NCBI GenBank assembly: GCA_013399305.1 | Contig: VXAI01000136.1 | Coordinates: forward strand, 434,001 to 498,000 | DNA: 64,000 bases | DNA from: Rostratula benghalensis | Lineage: Eukaryota; Chordata; Aves; Charadriiformes; Rostratulidae | Reading direction: 5' to 3' | Shown: piece after piece, positions 13,766-26,274 of the stretch | How positions within the stretch are numbered: the first letter of the stretch is position 1 | Layout of the letters: each line of letters starts with the position of its first letter | The notes under the pieces: model-generated | What the model was told of the DNA's origin: nothing | Database searches by the model: none | Seen by the model: the letters and a program-made list of their open reading frames with translations, nothing else | Translations under genes and position numbers: made by a program

Positions 13766-16069
13766 ATAACTCACAGGAAACTATGCAGTCAAGGGGGAAC
13801 ATGTTGGTCCAGAAAGAGCTTTGCACAGGGGTTGCTCACTCCCAGAGCAGGTTGGAGGAGCTCACAATTCAAGGATGACTACACTGATGCTGATGTACAG
13901 CTGGTTTTCTCTTGTGCATGAATTTAGGTTGGTAGCTGGCACATTTGAGTAACTGTTTTCACGAGTCACAGAAAGCTAGCAGAGTCAAGTAGCTTGTTAC
14001 AATGGCATACCAAAAGCTCCAGAATGGTATGTAAAGTACCCCTAAAGGAAAGACACATTGTCAAGAAGTTGTCCCATTTTCACACCCATCAGTGGCTAGC
14101 AAGAATAGCTGGCTGTGCAGCTAATACCATTTGCATGAGAATAGAAAGAAAACTAGTTTGAATCATGCCTTTTAAGGCATTTTTCTATCTGGAACATCCC
14201 CCAGCATGCACAGTACCCAAAGAAAGGCAGGGGCTGAAGCACATATTTTGGCTCTAACGCATTTGCTACAGACTGAGAGTGAAGAAATTTAACAGCTACC
14301 AATATTTGGGGTGCAAAGATTTATCTGAAGTCTGTTTCTGGCCCTTGCAGCTATACTGTGTTTGTTGTAATTGCTTAAATGTAATTGAGGGTGGGAATAG
14401 GACCTCCAATCCCCTTTTTTCAGTTTTTTACTTTTTTGTTTAAGCTTCTACTTCTACAAACCATCATGAACTGATGAAAGACAAAATGTGCAACTCTGAA
14501 ATGCAGTTTAAATTGGTTGGCAACCAAAAGGACAGGGAAATGTAGAGTGAAAGATACTTGAATATACATGGAAGAAATGGCCATCATTTTCAGAATTGCA
14601 CTTAGTAATTTTATTGTTATTGTAACAGAATGCAGTGTCATAACATGGGCATTGCTGCTACTCTCATACAATTTCATAAAGGTGACAGAAAGTGTGGTTT
14701 ATGGAGCCTCTTTAAAAAATAAGAAATTTAACTGCCTCAATAACATTTGGAAATTGGAGATAAGGCCAAAGCCCCGTGCCTTATATCAACAAATTACTAG
14801 CTCCTAAAGCAGGCCTGCATAATCTATTGTACAATTGGTGTCAAATACGGTGCCTGTGACATATTCAGAGCATGGAAAATAGAGCTGGTCTGTATGATCA
14901 TGATGACTGGGTAATGATTGTAAGAAATGGTCTGTTTGTATATCTGAACAAAGCAAAGAAAGGAATCAGCCTTTCCCATAAGCCCTCCATCACCGATGGG
15001 CTGTCATGCTTCTTTACCTTGTTTGGGATAGAGGAGTGGAGAGAAGAAAAGGAGCTGCTGGGAAAAAAAGACAGACTAAGGTGGAAAGGAAAACAGCAAA
15101 GCAGGTTTGTTCCCAACACCCAGGCTGGGTGACCTGGGTCCTGTATTCTGTCCTGTGATTTTAATGTTACAGTGGCTGATGTTCTTTCTCTTCCAGGTGT
15201 GTCATTGCCTCTCCTTGAGTTCCTTCCCTGGTTCCTCGGCAATCAGCAAGTCTGATCCATGTGTATCACCCTAGACAATGTTGTTCTTGCTCTTCTTTCT
15301 CCCTACCAGCCCTTACTCAGGCCCCTGATCACAGATAATTCTATGGAAAAAAAAGCAGCCCAGTGCTAAGGAGCTGCCTCTTTCTTCCTCTACCCACACC
15401 ATCACACCACCTTCCCCCCAAAAAAACCCAAAAACAAACATCCAAAAAGCAAAACATAAGACAAGAAAAAGAGAAAAGAAAGAAGTTTACTGAATTATTT
15501 GGGAAGGAATAAGGAAAGGAGCAAAAAACACAAAAATAGCAGACCCACCACAGTGAGTAGAGACTGTGCAAAATTTTGCTAGGAAGTAGAAAATGTTCAA
15601 GGGGAAAGAAAATGTGATTTGAGGAAACGGGCATCAACTAAGGAGATTAATGCTCATCAGGCTGCAAGCAAAGGAGAAATAGGGGGGAACTTAAGGAGGG
15701 AACTATAAGAGACCTATACAATCATGAGTCCCAGTGGAAAGCTAGGGGCTTTCAGATAAACAAGCTGGCAAGTCCCTACCAGACCAAATCAAAGCAAGAT
15801 GTTTCTTTAGACAACAGACTAATCTGCAGAACTCCCCACTCCTTCCATCTCCACGTCTAACTTTACTTTTTAATTCTCCCTCACAGTCCAGAAAACATAA
15901 TTTTCTTTTTCACTTCCATCCTCTTGCACATCTCAGGAACCCTCTCCACAAATTTTTCCTTATGTGCATCCATTTGAGGTCATCACTGTCGCTAGCTGGG
16001 TTTGATCTGGACTCCTCTAGTAATTGGCATTAATGTTTAAGGCAGTATCCTAGAAACATCTCCCTGCCA
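13766..16069. other. Unique sequence, no gene seen
   Basis: About 2.3 kb without a recognisable gene. Reading frames reach only 114 codons (14898-15242 minus) and show no family motifs. An A/C-rich low-complexity run lies near 15415-15445. Confidence 0.55.
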
Positions 16070-16702
16070 ACATGAAGTGGCAACAGGCGCTGGCAGCTCA
16101 GGAAGCCGAATGCATCCTGGGCTGCATCAAAAGGAATGTGGCCACCAAGTCCAGAGATGTGATTCTGCCCCTCAACTCTGCTCTGCTCTGTGAGACTATG
16201 TCCAGCTTTGGAGTCCTTAGCACAGGAAAGACATGGACCTGTTGGAACAGGGCCACAAAGATGATCAGAAGACTGGGGTACTTCCCCTATGAGAAAAGGC
16301 TCAGAGAGTTGGGGTTCTTCAACCAGGAGAAGAGAGGGCTCTGGGAAGACCATATAGCCTTCCAATACCTAAAGGGGGCCTACAGGAGGGATTGGGAGGG
16401 ACTTTTTTATCAGGGAGTGTAGTAATAGGTTGAGGGGTAACAGTTTTAAACTGAAAGAGTAGAGATTTAGATTAGATATCAGGAAGAATGGCTTTAGTGT
16501 AAGGGTGGTGAGATACTGGAAGAGGTTGACCAGAGAAGTTGGGAATGCCCCATCCCTGGAGATGTTCAAGGCCAGGCTGGTTTTAAGCAATCTGGTCTGG
16601 TGGGAGGTGACAAACCCCCCACCCCCAAGGCAGAGGGGGCTGGAACTCAATGATCTTTAAGGTCCCTTCCAACCCAAACCATTCTATGATACTATGATTC
16701 TT
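16070..16702 (+). mobile_element. CR1 LINE, 5'-truncated, ORF2 C-terminus plus 3' UTR
   Basis: The plus-strand frame at 16072-16422 reads like the C-terminal part of CR1 ORF2: QQALAAQEAECILGCIKRNV, then the PLNSALLCE block, RATKMIRRLGYFPYEKRLRE and a degraded EKRGLWED block. The segment between SALLCE and RATKMI is shorter than usual, with the EYCVQFWAP box missing, so there has been a small internal deletion. The 3' UTR follows and ends with AACCATTCTATGATACTATGATTC near 16700, the CR1 octamer tail. Stops and frameshifts make it non-functional. Confidence 0.92.
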
Positions 16703-16755
16703 TCATCCCCAAAGCTGCATGCACTTATTATGACAGAATCCCTGAGTTGTGTCTT

Positions 16756-17426
16756 TGTATTGGGTTTACACGGCAAGGTTTTGGTAGTGGGGTAGGGGGC
16801 TACAGGGGTGGCTTCTGTGAGAAGCTGCCAGAAGTTTCCCTCATGTCCAGTAGAGCCAACATCAGCAGCTCCAAGATGGACCTGCTGCTGATCAAGTCCA
16901 AGTCAATCAACGATGATGGTAGCATCTCTGGGATAATATATTTAAGAAGGAAAAAGAAAAACAGTACACCCAGGTTAGAGAAGTTAATGAAGAACTGTCT
17001 TCTGTGTGAGGGACTCCATGCTGGAGCAGAGGAAGAGTGTGAAGAGTCCTCCCCTTGAGGAGGAAGGAGCAGCAGAGATGATGTGTGATGAACTGACCAC
17101 AACCCCCATTCCCCACCCACCTCAGCCACTCAGAGGGAGGAGGCAGAGAAATCAGGAATGAAGGGAGGGGTAAGAGGAATGTGTTTTATTATTTGGTTTT
17201 ACTTCTTATTAACCTAGTCTGATTTAATTGGATTTGATTGAAAATTAATTTTCCTCAGGTTAAGTCTGTTTTGCCCATGATGGTACTTGGTGACTGATCT
17301 CTCCCTATGCTTATCTCAACCCAGAGGCCTTTTGTTATATTTTGTCTCTCCTGATCACTTGAGGAAGGAAGTGACAGAGTGGCTTTGGTGGGCATCTGTC
17401 ATCCAGCTAGTGTCAACCCCCCCCCA
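16756..17426 (+). mobile_element. Solo LTR, avian endogenous retrovirus, family B (short form)
   Basis: The element starts TGTATTGGGTTTACACGGCA and contains blocks typical of a common avian LTR: AAGGTTTTGGTAGTGGGGTA, GGGATAATATATTTAAGAAG, GATGTGTGATGAACTGACCA and ATCAACCCAGAGGCC-like U5 sequence. It ends at a run of C followed by CA near 17426. At about 670 bp it is much shorter than the family-B copy at 45541 (about 1,050 bp without its nested CR1). The difference lies in the GC-rich tandem block after the TATA region, of which B1 keeps only about one unit (ending CTGGAGCAGAGG). No internal viral genes flank it. Target duplication is unclear: GTCTT upstream and GCCAT downstream differ at two positions. 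Confidence 0.85.
16934..16946 (+). promoter_or_regulatory. TATA-like box in family-B LTR
   Basis: ATAATATATTTAA lies about 180 bp into the LTR, where U3 promoters usually place a TATA box, followed by a purine-rich block. The position fits the retroviral U3/R boundary. Present-day activity is unknown. Confidence 0.5.
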
Positions 17427-20400
17427 GCCATTACCTATACCCTGCAGAGTGTAAATGCAGGAGATAGTGACATGCAGATAGTAGCTGACACAAGATTCAT
17501 ACTGGATTTCTCCTTCTGCTCAGCTTGGGAGGGAAACTGTAAACTGGTTAACTGTGAGTTTACTTTGAAATTGAGTGTCTCTGCTGATCAGGAGGTGCTG
17601 GACTGGGATTCGGGTATTTCGAGTATGTTATCTGTCATCTTGCTCTGCTGCCTCCGTGTGTATTAGTAACTTTCTCAGGGTCAGTGGGACGTCATCACAG
17701 CCCATAAATTCTGAAAAAAATGCTCATCTCCTTTGGTGTACATAGGGCTGGCACTGTAGAAACTCCAGAGGCAGTTTCTGCTCCTGGAAGTGGGGGGGGG
17801 AGAGGGTGCAGGGAGCGAGACTGGCATGAGAAATGTCCAAGAGTCATTTGAAGATTTTCACACTCTTGTTAGGCAAAACAGCCTGAAAAGCAACCTTTTT
17901 TAATCTTTAGTAAAGAGCAAGCTAGCTGTGGGCTTCACAGGGAAATGCAAAATGCTGAAAGGTATCATGGAAATAAATGATATATTTGACCTCAGGTCAA
18001 ACGCAAGAGAGAGAGAATGAGCTTCAGATAAGAAAGTGGCAGGTAGGAGGGAGTGTAAAATATGAGGGGAAACACAGGGCCAGGGTAGAAACAAACAGTA
18101 AAAATACATTCTTTGTTCTTGAGATTTCATTTCTGAATATTAAACGTTGAATGTTTCTGTGGGGGAGGTTGTATGTGTTTAGCTTTGGGGGGTTTCTGTT
18201 GTGGTTTTGTTTGTTTCAAGGAATAAAGCATCTTCTGCAAAGTGGTGGGTTAACAGGATTTTTTGGGGGTTTATCTGATACTTATTCCCAGAAAAGGGGG
18301 AATTCCTTGGATTTGCATACAATAAAAGTCACATAAAGCTACTGTAAATTGCAACAATTCAGGATAATTTCACTAGAGAAATGACCATTCAGTTTCTTCA
18401 GATACTTTAAAATCTGTGCATAGGGTGTTTTAAAATGTTACTTTTTGTCAGTCAAAACATTTTCATTTCTGCAGCATTCAATTCTGAGATCATCCCACAT
18501 GCTTCCTAACTAATTTTCCTGCCCTTTTGGCAGCATGTTATCTATCAACTCTTATTTCATGGAATAGTAAGACAGGGGGAAAAAAAAAAGAAAAGAAAAA
18601 AAAGCTTCATGATAAAAAATCATGAATCATCAGTTTGACTCTGATTTTCCTCCCAAGTACAATGAAAGAATTAGTTATCCCAAAATTTACCTGCAAGAAT
18701 TTTTGATTCTTCAGCAAAGCTTCACAACTTGTTGCTGTAGGGCCAACAGCTGGAGATGGCAGGCACGTAGGCCCTGGATGATGCATTTGGGTTGGACCAG
18801 GGGTGAACTTGGCAGCCACCATGGTCAGGAATGAACTTGTCAAGAGATGATGTTTCTGTTCCCACTGATGGGTGGGCAGGAACTGGGAGTTCCCTCTCAC
18901 TCAGACACCAGGTGCTGCTGATAGGAAAGTTGTGTGCACATGGCTTTGTGGAAAGCTTCTGTTGACTTCTACAGAGCTTACTCCAGTATCTCTAACCTCT
19001 AACGAGAAAGAAAACATGATCCACACGTTGCCCTTGCCAGCCATGCTTGTCACAAGAGTCTCCTTGGTGACCCTCACCTTGCTCAAAGAACTTAGTAGCT
19101 GAGTGTGGAAATTACCAGGCAAAAATGCCTCAAAATAGGTTTTGCACCAGCTCAGTGAGGTGACTCTAATGGTCCCTTATGGTCTTTGTGTTCGTGATTC
19201 TTTCAGCATTTACCCCTGTGGTCATAGGCAATCAGGTCTGGCAGTAGAAACCAGGAGATCCTGCATCCCTTTCAGTCCACAGACGACTAGGTCAGCCCTT
19301 TCTCACTATTTCCATAACGGAAGAACCATATTAAATCCAATTTTCAGATTGGAAAGAGATAGTCATGCTGGAATCTTTCACCAGTTTATTTATCCTTTTA
19401 GTTTTGCCCAGCTCTTTATGCTGAAGCCTATTAGGTGACTTTAGTGAATGAAAGCCGAGCGGAGCTAAGATCCTTGTCTCAGAAAACTAAGGATTTCTCT
19501 TGCTCCTCTTTCTCTTTTCAACAGCAATTAAAGGAAAAAATGTCCCCTTATTACAGCCTATCACCTGCTGAATCATCAGTCGATATCCTGCCTGTGTGGG
19601 AGGCTTTATAAAAATACTGGATTCATTATTCCCTGACCTCGTGATTTATATTGTGATCCTTTGCAGGAAGAAAACGCAGTAAGGTTGCAAAGTGGGGGAC
19701 TGAAATCAAGAGGGCATTGTAATAGATTGAGCAAATGGTACCCTAGACGATAGAAAACTGCAGGCAGGAGGAAGGGAAATACCAGAGCTGTGTGAAAAAT
19801 GCCAATTTAAGTTCCCCTGATTCTGACAGGTAAAAATCCATAAGGTTTTATTTGAGGTAGGTTTGCTTTCTCAGAGGTCTCAGTGAAGCCATAGCGTCAG
19901 GTAGAGCCCAGCACAACTGAAGGGAGAAATTCCTGGTGGGCTTCTCAGCTGCATATACGTGCTGGTAAGTCTCACCGTGCACTTTGAGCAAGTCCTAAGA
20001 TGCTTTTCTTGTTTGCACTTGGATATTTTCTGGAGCTGAGTAGCTTCCAATGATTCTTCCCAAGGCTTCAGATGACAAGGAACAGTCTCACTCACCCACC
20101 TGACAGCACCCCCTTCAGGCTGACCGTTCCTTTAAGAACAGCCCTTCTATCTACTACACATTCTGTAACACAGATTTTGACAATCCTCCTCCAGGCTCTG
20201 CCCATGGGTGGGTACCACTGCAGATCAGAGACAAGCTGTCTTTGAGGGAAATAGACAAATAGCCCAGTGTTAACCTCCAGATTTCTGCTTGACTTAATAG
20301 GAAGTCTTGGGAAATCAATTTCTTTCTTTTAAATCCTTCCTGAAGATGTTCAGAAGGTGTGGCCCTGGTGTGTACTTTGCAAACTGGGAACCCTTCCATG

Positions 20401-22708
20401 TTCTTGTGGTGCATGAGTAAGTACCCAAAATGCCTGGATGCTTTCTATACAATTGGCATTGGCCAAAAGGGCCCTCACAAGGAGCAGTTTCCTCAGCAGC
20501 AGCCTGGCTTCAGTCACAGTCAGCACTGGAAAAGGAGAGTTATTCTGAGGAGGAAAACACGTTTTCTGAGTGTCTACCAAAGCCAATCTTTACAGCATTT
20601 TGTGCAAACCAGGGCTGATGTGACTTCAAAGACTGAAAAAATCCCTGAGGTGTGATGAATTTATCAGGTGTTTCACTGGATAAACCTCTTCTCTCTCAGC
20701 TCTTTGGAGTTTTCCTGGCATGAGATAATCACAGAACAAACCCCATCTTGCCTATTCATGTTCAGTTAAGATCAGTTGAATTAATTTCTCTTAATTAAGA
20801 CAGCTATTACTCTGCCAGTTGCCTCCTGCGAACCCTGACTGCATGCAGTATAGTTCTGAATGCACAAAAAAATGTCAGCTGAAGTTTGCTGCTAAAAATA
20901 GGTAGGAAAGTCATGTGGAAATAGGTCTCATATCTTTCTACACCACTTTCTCCAACCTCACTGCTGGTAAATCTTCAGGGAAATATTTGTCTTCGTTTTC
21001 AGCTTCTTTAAAAGGAATGTTTTAGCTGTTTCCACTTCCTTTTATCCTTAGTTAATCTTATGGTAAGTAAAACAGCAAAGTTCAAGCTCAGTCTGAGACC
21101 AATCCAGAGAAGCACTTAACAGTATGAAATGTCCTCCTGGCTTCCAGAGGGATTGCTTGAATCTTTCAGCTTGTGCTCGTGCTTAAGTGTTTTGCTGCTG
21201 GGCAGCTTCTGATCTCTTGATCTGTAAATGTGACTTTAGGAATGTATCCCAGGTGTTTGCCAATTTGGCTCCTGGGGAGGCAGAAGAAAGAAGGTGGTGC
21301 ATCATCACAGGGTGGTTGTTTGGCACTCAGCTACAGAGATCCAGACACCAACAGGGGGTCTCTGAGAGGTTGACTGCTGTGAATGCACCCATGGCACTGG
21401 GAGGTGTGGCTTCCCTGGCTCTGTTCTGTGCCTCCCTGCTGGATGCTGTATCAGGGAGAACAGAGCCGGGACTCCACTGCCCCAGCACATCATTACGAAT
21501 CCAGTGTCACCAAAAGGATTAAGATGATATGCCCTGTTGCAAGGTGTGACTGGTGAGGCACAGACATGCAGCCTCTTTCCCCAACATTAGACTATCCAGA
21601 AGGGCAGAAGAACACTAAATCCAGGCACAGCACAAAGCCCTGTTGCTGTCTGCAAAGGCACAAGGGTTTTGGAGTCCTTCAGCAGATGCTGTTGCCAGTG
21701 CAGTGCTGGGGTTGGAGCGGTGGTCGGAGGCTGCTGTACGTGCCCCCCTCACCCCCCGACCCAGGAGCTGTGTTGCTTTCTTATTATATAACAACAGCTC
21801 CTCCAGCACTGCCCTGCTCTATCCGATTATTACGGAGGATGAAAAACATTGTTATTTTTAACAGCTGGATCAAGGCTTAATGGGCTTAAAAGGATGTTCA
21901 AAAGCAGCTGCTTCTGTGAGCCTTTGAAGTCAGTGGTGGTCAGTCCACAAGCTGTTTGCCTCTGTTTCTATGTAATTTGTGTTGTCTTGCAGTTATAAAG
22001 GAGAGGCTGAGTTCTTTTTCCATAAATGTTGTAAACTCCTTGATGCCTTTCCCCCAGACAGGGCAACAGCAGCTTTCCAAGAAGTTCCCGCCAGGGAAAA
22101 TAAAATAATACTCGTGCTACTGGAAGGAAATACCTTGATCTCTAGCCTATTTTTCACAAAAAGACATCTGTCCCTAAACATCTATTGGCAATAGTGCTTT
22201 GTATGTTGTGCAATATTATCATCATTTTTCCAGCTCACTCTTGACTTCCAAGGACTGGTAGTACTATTACGTTAAGGAAACAAGAGAGTGAGATCCTTCC
22301 AACAGTAGCACTCGTGATGCACACTTCTGTGCTTAGAGAGTAGTGAGCATACTGTAAACCATCACAGTACATAGCTTGAGTAGAAAGAGTTTGGGCATCT
22401 GAGGAATGATAAAACAGGGGGGAAAAAAGTAGTGATTAGTTCCTATCCCTCTAAAAAACGAACTTTTATTCTTGATCTGGTCCAGATTCACAAAACTCAG
22501 ACCCAGAATGTGATCCTCCTAAAGATCCTCCTGCACCGGCAGGAACATAGAGCAGAAACAGAACATATAGAAAAATCACCTACCATCATGGATATTGCCA
22601 TGACCATACGTGGCATGGACGTTTCCTGCACTTGTTGATAAAATGTTGTGACAGTATTCACATATAGGTAGACCACATGCAAGCTGTCAGTTTAAAGGAG
22701 ATCTTTTT
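17427..22708. other. Unique sequence, no gene seen
   Basis: About 5.3 kb to the first assembly gap, with no recognisable exon or repeat. Reading frames are short (at most 111 codons at 21187-21522) and without motifs. A G-run lies near 17790-17800 and an A/G-rich run near 18577-18604. The stretch 19441-19700 has features of a possible conserved non-coding element. A stretch near 19150-19205 has a vague likeness to a decayed CR1 tail but is not called. Confidence 0.55.
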
Positions 22709-23163
22709 NNNNNNNNNNNNNNNNNNNNNNNNNNNNNNNNNNNNNNNNNNNNNNNNNNNNNNNNNNNNNNNNNNNNNNNNNNNNNNNNNNNNNNNNNNNN
22801 NNNNNNNNNNNNNNNNNNNNNNNNNNNNNNNNNNNNNNNNNNNNNNNNNNNNNNNNNNNNNNNNNNNNNNNNNNNNNNNNNNNNNNNNNNNNNNNNNNNN
22901 NNNNNNNNNNNNNNNNNNNNNNNNNNNNNNNNNNNNNNNNNNNNNNNNNNNNNNNNNNNNNNNNNNNNNNNNNNNNNNNNNNNNNNNNNNNNNNNNNNNN
23001 NNNNNNNNNNNNNNNNNNNNNNNNNNNNNNNNNNNNNNNNNNNNNNNNNNNNNNNNNNNNNNNNNNNNNNNNNNNNNNNNNNNNNNNNNNNNNNNNNNNN
23101 NNNNNNNNNNNNNNNNNNNNNNNNNNNNNNNNNNNNNNNNNNNNNNNNNNNNNNNNNNNNNNN
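22709..23163. other. Assembly gap (455 N)
   Basis: A run of N interrupts the sequence immediately before an AAAAG microsatellite. The gap probably reflects sequencing or assembly failure in the purine array. The true missing length is unknown, and a reading frame that spans it has no meaning. Confidence 0.99.
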
Positions 23164-23266
23164 AAGAAAAGAAAAGAAAAGAAAAGAAAAGAAAAGAAAA
23201 GAAAAGAAAAGAAAAGAAAAGAAAAGAAAAGAAAAGAAAAGAAAAGAAAAGAAAAGAAGAAAAAAT
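23164..23266. repeat. (AAAAG)n pentanucleotide microsatellite
   Basis: About 19 nearly perfect copies of AAAAG follow the gap directly, ending in a short degenerate AAGAAAAAAT. The array is pure purine on the plus strand. Its left end is not resolved, so the true array is longer than shown. Confidence 0.98.
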
Positions 23267-26200
23267 AGTTTTAGAGGGCTGTGTGTCCTATCTCAGAAAT
23301 GAAGACACAATGCCTGGAAATGACTGATGCAAGCTTCTATTAAGGAAGATGTACTCATACATTTCAGCAGAGTGGGATGATGATGAAATTGAAGTTAATT
23401 CAATCTTGTAATCACAGATAGCTACTGTTTCAGGAACAGTATCATCTAAAAGATCTGGTACACATCATCTTGATATTTACAAATAAGCATTGAAATGGGA
23501 TTTAAACTCTAGCTAAAATGAAATTAGAAGGAGATTCACCTGTGGTGCAGTGAACACACCGCATTGATCATCGGCAAATGGTTTCTCCTTTGCTAATTTT
23601 GGACAAATAAGTAGTTGCAAAATAACAATGAGGCTTATTAGTATATTTTAGGTTCTTTCATTGTATAATAGTATCTTCCTTTAACTGCAAAAAATTCTGA
23701 GTCAAATGCTTAAAGTAGTAAAATTATCTTTAAAATAATGAAATTATGTTCAGGAGTTGCCAAAATATGTTTTTAATTCAAATGTAACACTATCATACTG
23801 TTGTTTGCCTTTGTACAATATAGAGGTGATGCTGTGAAAAGTGCCACTATTTGGATATTTTGTTTCTTTGTTTCAGCTGGCACCCTCTGGCCTTTCCTCT
23901 AACCTGCAAATATATTTACTTGGGGAAAAAAAAATAAATAAAAGCACTGTTAGATCCTGATGCATAGTATTATCATGGTTTTGAAAGAGTCACACCAGTT
24001 AATACCATCCTTGGATAGGATCTGTTTCATACAAAGCTTCCATGTCTCCATCTCTTTCACACTCAAAACAAAAAGGTCTCCAAAAAATTATTTCTGTACT
24101 TTTGGTCAGTGCCCAGACCACAGGCACAGAGTAAGTGACACACTGTGAAGCACCTCTCTACCATCCTTCATGGGTTTTGTGTCTGTGCAAGAATCACAAT
24201 TTCTGAAGGATTTATTGTAGTGGGAATGCCCTCAATGGTCTGCTGAGAGCAATCTATCTCACCTTTCACATGAGATCTTGTTTTGTAGCTGCTCTTCCTC
24301 TGTCTATTTTTAGTGTTGGTATAGAGAAACAAAAAATCCGATGCTTTCATCCTCAAGTTCATCTCCTTTTACCCCATTGTCCTTCAAAATTACAAACTAA
24401 TCTTACCCTAAATTTGGTAGCCAAAAGAAGATAGAGGAATTAATATCCCCAAAGTACTTGCTTCTCCATCCTGACCACCAAAGGAGCCAAAGTTGACCAG
24501 CTCAGATGGACATCCCTACCTGTTAATGCAGGTGAGATAAATGGCAATTGAGGCATTATGGATTAATGAACCCCCAGTCGCGACTAGTGCTGTTGCAAGG
24601 AAGAGATGAGGGCTAAATTCCCCCGGGCACTGTTTGAATAATGAGGGGAGGAATTGCTTGCTTATAATGAGGGGAGGAATTGCTTGCTTCAAAGATGAGA
24701 TCTCACTTAGGTAAGGCAGGAAAAGAAAGGAAGAGTAAACAAATGTACGAAGAGATAAAGCAGTTCGCCCGGTGGTTTGTGGGCTGATCTGCCAGCAACT
24801 GTGGAATATGATCTGGAGATTTATAAGCTTGTTTAATTTATATGTTTGCTTATCAATGATGAGCTTGATGATGTTGTCTTAAACTTTATAGAGTGCCAAG
24901 CGTTTCAGACTAGTACAATAAAAAGTAAATTAAAAATGAACAGTTTTTGCCTACAGTGGCTGATTACCCTGGTGCTGCATTCTGGAAAAGCTGCAAAGAA
25001 GCACAACAAGAACACTCACCCCCAGTATGCTTTTTAATATACCTATTTTTCTCTTCATGTTGCACCCAGCTCTGAAATACAATACGTAAGGGAGTCACAG
25101 AATGGCCTACAAGACATCAGGATTGTTGTTTGATGACATAATCACGATTTATTTTTGTTCTCCTAGGCAGTGAAGCCTAAGGACATGACTACTCATAAAA
25201 TATGACTTTCCACGAGAAGAAACCTAAGTATATAACTGCTTGGATTTGGTGTGCAAAGTGCTTGCAGAAAGCAACGCATTGAGAATATTACTATGTAAGG
25301 AAGGTCGAGGTCAATGCCAGCAGATGCTAATGTCTTCTCCTAGAAAAGGAGAAGTTAGACATCCCAGATGACAGAGGCCCTAAAAGGAAGAAAAACTGCA
25401 AGAACAAGTGGTTGTCAGTGAGTGTTATTTCACTAAAGAAATACTGATGAGATGGGAAAGCAGTTTGCCCTTTCTTGTGGTACTCTGTGCTACATTCCGA
25501 GTAGCCTGGTATTATTTTCAAGATTTATTTTGGGTTTTGTGAGGGCTGGAAACTCACTGGAACTACTCAGGCTTGTGATCAGGAGCAACCGACTAAAAGT
25601 TAAAAAAAACTGGAAGGCAGGTGGGTCAATAGCAACACAAGCTTCCTCTCACAGCAAGTTGCCTGACAATGCCAAGACATTCATTCCAACATCGCACAAT
25701 GACGCATATTATACCTTTCCTGAAGGGATTTACCTGCATAGGTGTTATTGGTTTCAAAGTATTACATTCTCAAATGCCTTTGAGGATCTGGACTGTTCTG
25801 AACATTTCACAATTTCCAAAGGTGGCCTTGTATTCATGGCATTTGCATTTCATTAGCATTCACGCAAGTAACATCTTGTCTATAGTGTTATACAGGAAGA
25901 TTTTAAGGGCTGGCATCAAACTTTTTAAGCTTAGATTGTCTGCAGGCCTGGTTAAAGTCAAATGGTGTATAAGACACATTTTTGGGGCACTAAATCAGAA
26001 GAGTAAATATAGTGACTGTTTGCATGGGATGAGTGAGAACATCAGGGTGCCATCCCACAGCACCAGTGGGCTACTTCAAGCAGCAAAACCTAAGGGTGAA
26101 GGACATACCAACCTCAGCATCTCTTGGCTTTACCTGTCTGACCACATGGGGGAAAGAAGGAAGAATCATTACAAAACTAGATGATAGCATAGCAGAACAG

Positions 26201-26274
26201 AGATGCTCTCCTGGGGTGAGGGAAAGAGAGCTGAGACACTGAGCAGCTCCTGGGCACCAAATTCACTGGGAAAG
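23267..26274. other. Unique sequence, no gene seen
   Basis: About 3 kb of AT-rich sequence with no recognised gene. A 171-codon reading frame at 25669-26184 plus and an overlapping 134-codon frame at 25452-25856 show no motif and are probably chance. A perfect 26-bp tandem duplication at 24638-24689 is listed separately. Confidence 0.55.
24638..24689. repeat. Perfect 26-bp tandem duplication
   Basis: The unit beginning ATAATGAGGGGAGGAATTGC occurs twice head to tail (24638-24663 and 24664-24689) with no mismatch. The flanks do not continue the repeat. Perfect identity suggests a recent local duplication. Confidence 0.97.

Noticed and set aside
16747..17129. Frames of about 100 codons on both strands
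   Set aside because: They lie inside the family-B LTR and match no retroviral protein.
19150..19205. Possible decayed CR1 tail
   Set aside because: Only a few short words match and the conserved TAGATGATC block is missing.
22677..23327. 216-codon frame spanning the first gap
   Set aside because: Most codons are N and the rest translate an AAAAG microsatellite.
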